From NCBI RefSeq assembly GCF_905220415.1, contig NC_059545.1:7822001-7886000 (forward strand): a stretch of DNA of 64,000 nucleotides, read 5' to 3'. Source of the stretch: Colias croceus (Eukaryota; Arthropoda; Insecta; Lepidoptera; Pieridae). Both the position numbers and the translations under genes were made by a program. Positions 48,301-57,300 of this stretch are shown piece by piece. Under the pieces are notes generated by a model. The model made no database searches. It saw nothing but the letters and a program-made list of their open reading frames with translations, and was not told where the DNA came from. Positions within the stretch are counted from its first letter, which is position 1, and each line of letters opens with the position of its first letter.

Positions 48301-51300
48301 GCTTAACAGTAAAAGTTAGTGAGTAAATTGAATGTATTCTACTATTCTGTTATTCTACGAAGCGTTTTCTCTAGTTTCTTTAACTACATAGGTACTTCTA
48401 TTTATTTGAAAACTAGCGGTCCGCCCCGGCTTCGCCCGTGGTACATGTTTACGTTTTCTCTACATAAGATCCATCCTCGTACTTCAAGAAATATAATAAA
48501 AAAAGAATTATCGAAATCGGTTCAGCCGTTCTCGAGTTATGCGCTTACCAACACATTTTGCGATTCATTTTTATATATAAGATTAATATAATTCTGTTGT
48601 GTCCGTTTTGTGTTAAGTTCTATATCCTGGGAAACTAGAATTGGTATAAAATTATCACTGTTACTTTTATCAGATTTATATTCTCTTAGTGGGAAAAGTC
48701 ACTGAATATCAAACTGTACCTATTGCATCTAAGTGCATATCCTGTACCTTTATAGAATGCGTTCCTTTGACCCTACGTTTTAATAGTGTAACTTTTCATA
48801 CTAAATCATTACGCAAGGAAGACAGTCTAGAACCATTCTTTCATGCGAACCTTCACACGAACGAGTTAGAGATAATACGAATCACAGCTACACTGAATCA
48901 TAAATAACGAAGCAAATATCATAAAGAGCATTTCATTGTAAGCTAATAGGCGTGTGAGTGGAAATATTCAATAAACACTTGCGCCTTGTTGATGTAGGAA
49001 GCACGTCATTGGAACACGATTCTCATGCAACTGATAACATTGATATGATTCCGAATATATTTTGTGAAACTCGAATTTATCTACGCAAATTTGATACGGT
49101 TTTGTTTAAAAATATCAGTATGATGTATTGCAGCCAATTGGGACATTGTATACAGTATTCAACGAGAGGATTTTTTTTTTTTTTTTTTTTATTCTTTATT
49201 TTCCAAGGGACTTTGTCGCTTAGCGACCACGTCGTCCCGTATATTCCAATTACAATCAACACTTAAATCTAAAAAATTTAAACACAAACTACAGTAAACA
49301 AAACAATCATTTTTGTAATCCAACATCGGTTAGTCTGACCAGCACCCGCACCTCTGCCGACGAGGGACAAGTGAGAATGCTGTTCACACAACCGACATTG
49401 TTAATACAGCGGAAGATATCATTTTGTTGTCTAAATTGCGCGTTCCGAACACATTCCATGAGAATATGCTGCACATCTTCTACAATACCACAATCAATGC
49501 ACAACGGAGAATCGGCTTTCTGCATTAAATGTGCAAACTTATTCGATGGAATATGTCCCGAACGTAATCTTAAAATAGTTGTCAACGTCCTCCTATCGCA
49601 TACAATCTCATCAAGCCATGGGTACCGAGGTACATGTGGTTGGATTGTTCTGTGCCAAATTCCTTTCTCCCGCGATCGTTCATCAAAATATACCTGCCAA
49701 TCGGATAGACATTTATTCCTCACATATTTAAAATGATCCGAGTACAGTGGAGCGACCTCCAAGGGTACCCCATCTATTGCTGCTTGTTTGGCTAATAAAT
49801 CAACCTCATCGTTCTCTTTGAGCTGAATATGGGAAGGGATCCATTGTAAGATTACTTCTTTATTATTAGCTTTTAAGTTCAAAATCAACTCTAAAATTTT
49901 ATAGGCAATCGGTACTCCTCTCACTTGAGAGGCACAGCGAGCCAAATGTTGCAATGAGCTTTTAGAGTCAGTTAAAATGACAAAATGTCCGAAATTTAAA
50001 GATTGAATATAAGCCAAAGCTTCCGCGATAGCAATCAATTCCATATGCATAATGGATATCTCTGAATTAACTTTGAACTTAAGGCTGCATCCAAGAAATG
50101 AATCCAACACGGCCGCACCACCACTACTTGCGCATTTAGAGCCATCAGTGTAAATTTTATGATGTGCTCCATATTTATTAAGGATGAATTGGGAACAAAT
50201 AGACTCAAGAGTATGATGATGGTAAGTGCGTTTGGCACGATCTACTGACGGAATGGTATCTGAAATAAAATCCTGGACATTAATATTACTAACCCAAGTG
50301 TCCATGGAGAACATCTCAAGTCGACCACAACTCTGTAAACTCAATGAAGATAATCCGGCTTGCGATTGAACAAGAAGGGGAAGCTTTTTATTATTCCAAT
50401 ACCTTGATCGACTCAGTGAAAACAGTTCATTAAGCGCCGTAGTTGTTAAGCTATTTTTACACGACCTACACTTTAACCAAAACTTCCCCGCCAGATACCT
50501 TCTTCGAATAAACAGAGGAGGAAGACAAAGGTCATTCTCCATAACATGAATAGGGGTACTACGTATATAGCCACCTATTACACGCAAAGCCTGGTTTTGA
50601 ACTTTATCCAATTTGAGCAATGAACTTTTAGCTGCATTATCATATAAAAAACAAGCGAAATCTATTCGGCTACGAATGAGAGAAATATAAAGCCGTCTTA
50701 TATGTTTTTGATGAATCCCCCAACCGGGGCCAGCCAATACTTTCAGAATATTAATATGCCTAGACACTTTAACCACCATCTCCTCTATGTGTTTTTTCCA
50801 TCTTAAAGAACAATCCAACCACATGCCCAAATATTTGACGTCATTCACTACAGGTAACAAATCGTTATCAAAACTTAAATCTACTAGCGTTCTATTAGTT
50901 CCCCTTTTGAAAACACATACTTTACTTTTTGAAGTTGAAATTGTAAGACCCAAACCATTTAGAAAATTAATAAAAATGTTTCCCGCTGATTGCACATCCT
51001 GTACAGCACGAAACAAATTTTTATTTGACGCAAATAGAACAAAATCATCGGCATATTGAGACACTTTAACACTCTGAATATTTTTACAAATTTTATACGT
51101 GGCAACATTAAAAAGCAATGGTGAAATTGGGTCGCCTTGAGCTAAGCCCCGTCCAGTACATCTCGTCACAACTCCACCCTCAGCTTCAATCCTGAGACGC
51201 CTTTCACTTAAATACGACCAAAGATAATTACAAATTTTTGACCCGGCTTCTACCTCATCTAAAGTTTTTAACACAGCACTTATATCCAAGTTATCATAGG

Positions 51301-54300
51301 CACTTTTGATATCAAAGAAACAGGCTACAGTTGTAGCGCCTGTTGAAAAACTTGATTGAATATGAGACACAAGAAATGTAAGACTGTCAAAACAACCGCG
51401 AGAACGACGGAAACCAACAACACTATGGGAGAAAAGATCATTCGATTCAAAATGCCATTCTAGCCTTTTATTTAAAATTGAATGGAAAATTTTACAAATG
51501 CACGATAACAACGAGATAGGACGAAATGCAGGCGGAGTATTGACTTCGTGGTTAGGTTTAGGAATAGGAATTATCTTAGCTATACGCCATTGGGAGGGCA
51601 CAAAACCAATTAATAAAAATGCATTGTATAATTGAAGTAATAAAAGCTTCCCCACCAGCGGTAAGTGTCGCATCATTGAAAATGAAATGTCATCACACCC
51701 CGGAGCAGTATCCGATTTTTTAATAGAATTATCTAGTTCTTGTATAGTTATTGCTGATTCTAGTTTAGTATTCCTGGACGAAAAGGTAGGTTGTGCAGGG
51801 CACACATACATAGGCGCTAGATTTACAAGTAAAGCCTCCGCCCTATCTTTGTTTACCATGTATCCAGGCGATCTAACATGATGCCCTTTTAGCCACTTCA
51901 TTTTACGCCACATGTCCGAAGATGAGGTGGAGTAATCAATAGAAGTACAAAAGCGCTGCCAAGATTTATTCTTTGCGATCCGAATAATTCTTTGAGCATT
52001 AGAAATCTTTTCTTTGAGTACGTCTAGATTTGCAGGAGAAGGACAGCGTCTAAAAATTGACAGAGCTAAGCGACGTTCAGCAACCGCCTTTGAAACTTCT
52101 GCATTCCAGTAGGGTTTGGGTTTAAACTTATCACAAAAGAATTGGGGTATTTTCTTATACGGAATTAGCCTATCAGCAGCAGATACCAAAGTATGTTCAA
52201 ATAAATCATAAAAGTCTTGTAAATTTGAGGGAATATTAAAGTTATTAAATGATTGTTCTAAAAATAAAGTATAGGCATCCCAATCGCAATTATTGAAATT
52301 TCTACGTTTAGTAAACGATCTCCTATCATATGTGGACGATGACAGCTTAATAATTAAATGGTCACTTCCCAATGACTCGTTAGTGACTTTCCAAGAAAAC
52401 AAAGTTGCCAAATCTGTAGAGACAAAAGATATATCAGGAGTGGATTGTTGTAGAACACCATCAACGAGCCGCAATCTTGTGAAATTTCCATTGTTTAAGT
52501 AAATAAAATTATTATCAATCGATGCGTTCAGAACTTGTGCCCCTCTTTGATCAGATTTATAAGACCAACCAACATGGTGTGCATTAAAATCACCTAGAAT
52601 TAAAGTTTTACCACCGAAACCAGAAAACACATAATCCCAATCATTTTGAGAAGTCGGGACAGTAGATGGGCAATAAACACTCAAAATATGCTCAATATGC
52701 CGACAATTAAGAATTTTGATATGCAACAATTCAATACCAACATTCGAACTTAACGACTACTCGACTAAAGTCAAATCACCAATCAACATTTAGTTGATAC
52801 GTGTAATATTCAAGACCAAATATAAAAAATAAAATATATGTAAAACTTGATGATATTTTCGATTATCCTGTTTGATCAAAAACATAAAATATTGAAATTG
52901 ACTCGATAGAAATAATTCACGAAGTTACCTCTAAATTTCACACTTTGACGTTTTTTACTTGACATGGTTATGCCTATTATGTTATTTTTTTCATAAACAA
53001 TTATATTGAAACATTTGTGAGAACTTTGTTATACCACTTTTGTCTAATTACTTTTTGTTATGATTTAATCACGATAAAACACTTTTGGCGCTTACTATAT
53101 TTTTAATTACGCAAGAAATCATCTTGCATCGCACGTTCTAGGAGCTTCAAACATAATTCTATTTCATACATCAGACGCTATCGCTCCGTTGAGACGAGTA
53201 GACCATGCTTAAATTGCTGTGCCGCGCGCCGATTTTTTAATAATATTGTTTCAATATTGTTTTTTTGAAAATGGTAAACAACAAAAGAACATTGAAACTT
53301 CAGAAACGAGAACTAAAAGAGATTCATATTTAAATGATATCTAACTAATTTTCGAAGATAAGTATAGTATTGTAATCATATTAATAAATACCTAATTATT
53401 ATTTATAATAAATAATAATAATTATTATTTATTAATATGTATTAATAAAAAATACGACTTTCGATTCATTTCAGAAACTTTATGCAGGTGAGTTTACATA
53501 TTACATAAATATGTAATATCTAATCACACTCACACGAATTTATGCAAATGCATAAATTCGTTTCCGTGGGCTGAGTATTGACGCGACGATCTTAGGTATA
53601 CAAACATATATATAGGTATATATTATATGGATACAAATATTTCATTCATAGTGTTACATCAATAAAATCAAGAAAGATTTATATGTACCTAGTATATTTT
53701 TTTATTGATTACTTATTACCATTACTACTATGATTACCTACTACCTATTTGTAGATTCCTATGGTTGTTCCAGTAAATAACGTAAATAGGTTGTGAATAG
53801 TAGATATATATAATATAATATATTCACAATCTGTATTATAATAATCACTGGTGCAGTGAACTCCCATAAATAATTATAATCCATACTATAATATTATAAA
53901 TGCGAAAGTAACTCTGTCTGTCTGTCTGTTACTCAATCACGCCTAAACTACTGAACCAATTTGTATGAAATTTGGTATGGAGATATTTTGATACCCGAGA
54001 AAGGACATAGGCTACTTTTTATTGCGAAATACATATGTACCACGGGCGAAGCCGGGGCGGACCTCTAGTAAATTATAAAGTTATACCTGCTCATTATTTG
54101 AAATCTATCGTAAAATTAAATAAAATAAGTAACTGTACTCGTCTAAATATTTGTATATATAAAAATGAAACCCGTTTCGCGTTGTCACGGTATCACGTGT
54201 GAACGGCTGAACCGATTTCGATAATTCTTTTTTTATTGTATCCCTTGAAGGATGAAGGATGGTTCTCATGTAGAGAAAACGTAAATATGTACGTTTTCTC

Positions 54301-57300
54301 TACATGAGACTACGTTACAAATAAAATACATATATATCATTCATAAGTAACACGCGAAACGGAGCGCTCTCGATTGCGCTCATATGAAACAACATTCAGT
54401 ACAATGCCTACATACGAAATCCAATAAGAGAAATTTCGCGACAGTCCTGCGCGTGAATCAAAAGATGGAATATCCATTTTTGGAGCGCCGCGGCCGGTTT
54501 CAAGCGACGGTGATAGCAGCAATTGCGCGCGACGCGACGGCGACCTTGCCACTCCTATATTATAAACAAACACTATGAATAGGGTTGCCAACTTTTTTTA
54601 CAAGAAATAAAGTACGTATATTCATTATTCAGGTCTCTCTCTCTCTCTTGTCGGTCCCTCATGTCTGAGGATCGTGGTCAGCATCAGGGTTGCATCTGGA
54701 GCGGATGATTTGCCTCCACCGGTCTCTGTCCATGGCGTCTCTTACGACCGTGTAAAAAAAAATATTAAACAGTATTTTAGCAAAACAAACAGTATTTATT
54801 GTAGTGTGTGCCCTCTGACTAAATAAAAAAAAATTGTGAGCGTCTAAATGTAACACATTATACTGTCTATATTATGTGTTTGCACTTTTATGCTGAAAAC
54901 AGTCTTTTGTATAAATACTTTTTATTTGTTAAACAGTAAAAAGTATAATTTAGTGAAAAACAGTAGAATACTGTTTGGCAACCCTAAGTATGAATACACT
55001 CGCGAATGCAAATTCGGGGATTTTCTAATTTTGCTAAATTTTTGCGTTTGTAGTAGTGTATGGTCAGCAAATAAAAAAAAACAACATTTTATTTTTAGTT
55101 TTTATTATATATACAGGGTTACTTGTAAAACACCAGCAACCTCGCAGGACAAGATACCTTACATCATAAGTAACAACATTAATAATTGTTCTACGACTTT
55201 TGATATTTTGTTAGATTTTATTTTCATAAAAAAATAAATGTTCATTTCATTTTCCGTTTGAATATTATAAACTCTACGCGCATCACAAAAATTACGTAAA
55301 CAAGAAGCGAACGGGAGGGGAAAGGGGGCGTCGCGTCGCGGTTGTCCTTTCGATGATGAGTAGAACATAGACTTACAAACGTTAGGAGAGTACAATAAAA
55401 GCTTAAAAAATCATTTAAAAATAATTTATTTCGTTATGCCAACAGCCAAAAGTCGTAGAACAAATGTTACTTATGATGTTAGCTATCTTGTCCTGCGAGG
55501 TTGCCGGTGTTTTACAAATAACCCTGTATATGGGATTTTAAATTAAACTATATGTGTTTCTCCTCTGAAAAAGATGAAACTTTATTTTAATATTTGCACA
55601 TTTAACATACGTATAACTTTTACATTAACAATTAACAATATAAAGTTACAACACTTACACACAAATTAAACACTTCAACAAATATTATAACAAATAATAA
55701 CAACAATCAACAAATACAAAATTTAACAATTACGTAATAATTATAACTTTTGAATGAAATGTGTGCTTTATGTTCTAACGGTACCAAGCGACTCACGGAC
55801 TGCACGTGGTACCTGCGGACAGCGTAAACTGGTTTATTCTGGTTTTGTGCGTGTTTCCACTTTCAACTATCAAGTGACGATTTATTTATTTGTTTTGTTT
55901 CGTAATTATTACGGTCAAATATTAATAACGAAACAAATTATTATGGACACGATATTTTATTGTTTCACGGTAGTCGTTTTGTCGTTTGCTCAAGAACGTG
56001 AAATTGAATGATAATTATTTTTTTTTTTATAAAGTCAAAACCATTTTCTTTCAAATAAAAACTTGTTTTTATTGAAAACAAAAATCAGAGTGTTGCTAGG
56101 AATAAGTATAAAATTAAATAGTAATGTAAGGATATCGAAACATTTTTGTATAGGCCTGAACGTTATAGTGGAAACGCGCTCTAAGATCTGAGTAATATAC
56201 ACACCACTAGATATGCAAATATTTCTCCAAGCTAATTTACCTTGTACTAATATTATACTAATATTGTACTAATATTGTAAATGTGAAAGTAACTCTCAAT
56301 CACGCCTACTGAACCAATTTGCATAAAATTTGGTATAGAGATATTTTGATACCCGAGAAAGGACATAGGATAGGTTTTATCCCGGAAATCCCACGGGAAC
56401 GGGAATTATGCGGGTTTTTCTTTGACTGCGCGGGCGATGCCGCGGGCGGAAAGCTAGTATATAATAAATATAATATAAAGTATAAACACAACAATTTAAC
56501 ATTCATTCAAATCATACAAACAAACAGACATAAACAAACAGACAGAATTTTTTACGGATTCGTGCTCTATACTGTTTCCTTAATATCGTTTTTTTGAATA
56601 TATTACATACGTATACACTTTTTTTACTGTTTTATTATATACGTATAGATTATCATCAATAGTTATAAATAAAAATTAAAAAATAATAATAAATTATCAT
56701 ATTACATAATTTGCCATGATTTCAACTTCACTGTATACCTACTAACTACCGAAAATGCGCGTTGAACGCGCGAAGAATATTGTGTTTAATTTAGCGTCCG
56801 ATGAACTTTACGTAAGTACGGTGAGCCGTGTATGATGGAAGAATGATTGCGCGCGGCATGGCGCGCTAGGGCGGGGCCCATAACTTTAGAAATTCTCTGA
56901 CTTTATGCCCACTCTTAACAGACTTATGCGTGAGAATAGCTACTCCACCATAACCATCTATTCTATCGGAACGAAAAATGTTATAATCTGTTATTCTCAA
57001 ATCAGACTCACGCATAAGCCATGTCTCGCTTAACACAGCAACATGAATTTTTTCATGATTAAGTAAAGATTCCAAACTAATGAGCTTAGGGCGTAAACTT
57101 TGGCAATTCCATTGTATAATATTAATAATGCTTACTCGATCGTCATCATCCATTCTTTTTTAATGACTCAAATAGATCTTCAATTGAAAAACTACTCACT
57201 ACCTTAGATATAATCCACTGCGTGCACATTGTAACTATATGATAAATTTTCTCCTCAAGTGATTGTTTACTAAATGCGACATTACACAACTTGGCCAAGA

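Larger units (their letters stand above)
53848..54585 (+). mobile_element. Second hAT copy, broken by two Helitron-like elements
   Basis: TGGTGCAGTGAACTCCCAT at 53851 matches the inner right end of the hAT at 33098-34195. The stretch 54370-54585 (ACGAAATCCAATA, AGTCCTGCGCGTGAA, GGAGCGCCGC and TATAAACAAACACT in order) matches its 33737-33970 part in the same relative orientation. Both terminal inverted repeats are missing. Helitron-like elements occupy 53880-54068 and 54153-54310. Confidence 0.7.
52750..56880. mobile_element. Nested ~4.1 kb insertion in the LINE endonuclease region (composite)
   Basis: The two LINE fragments stop here at matching points, with the word AACTT present on both sides (about 52746-52750 and 56881-56885) as a possible 5 bp duplication. 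The block holds a broken hAT copy, three Helitron-like elements and a MITE. Neither end shows an obvious inverted or long direct terminal repeat. Joining the LINE halves through a single AACTT leaves a one-base frame offset, so the exact boundary is uncertain. Confidence 0.55.

Noticed and set aside
47982..48326. 114-codon plus-strand frame in the CYRI intron
   Set aside because: AT-driven composition, no motif, and it starts from a non-ATG codon context with no splice support.
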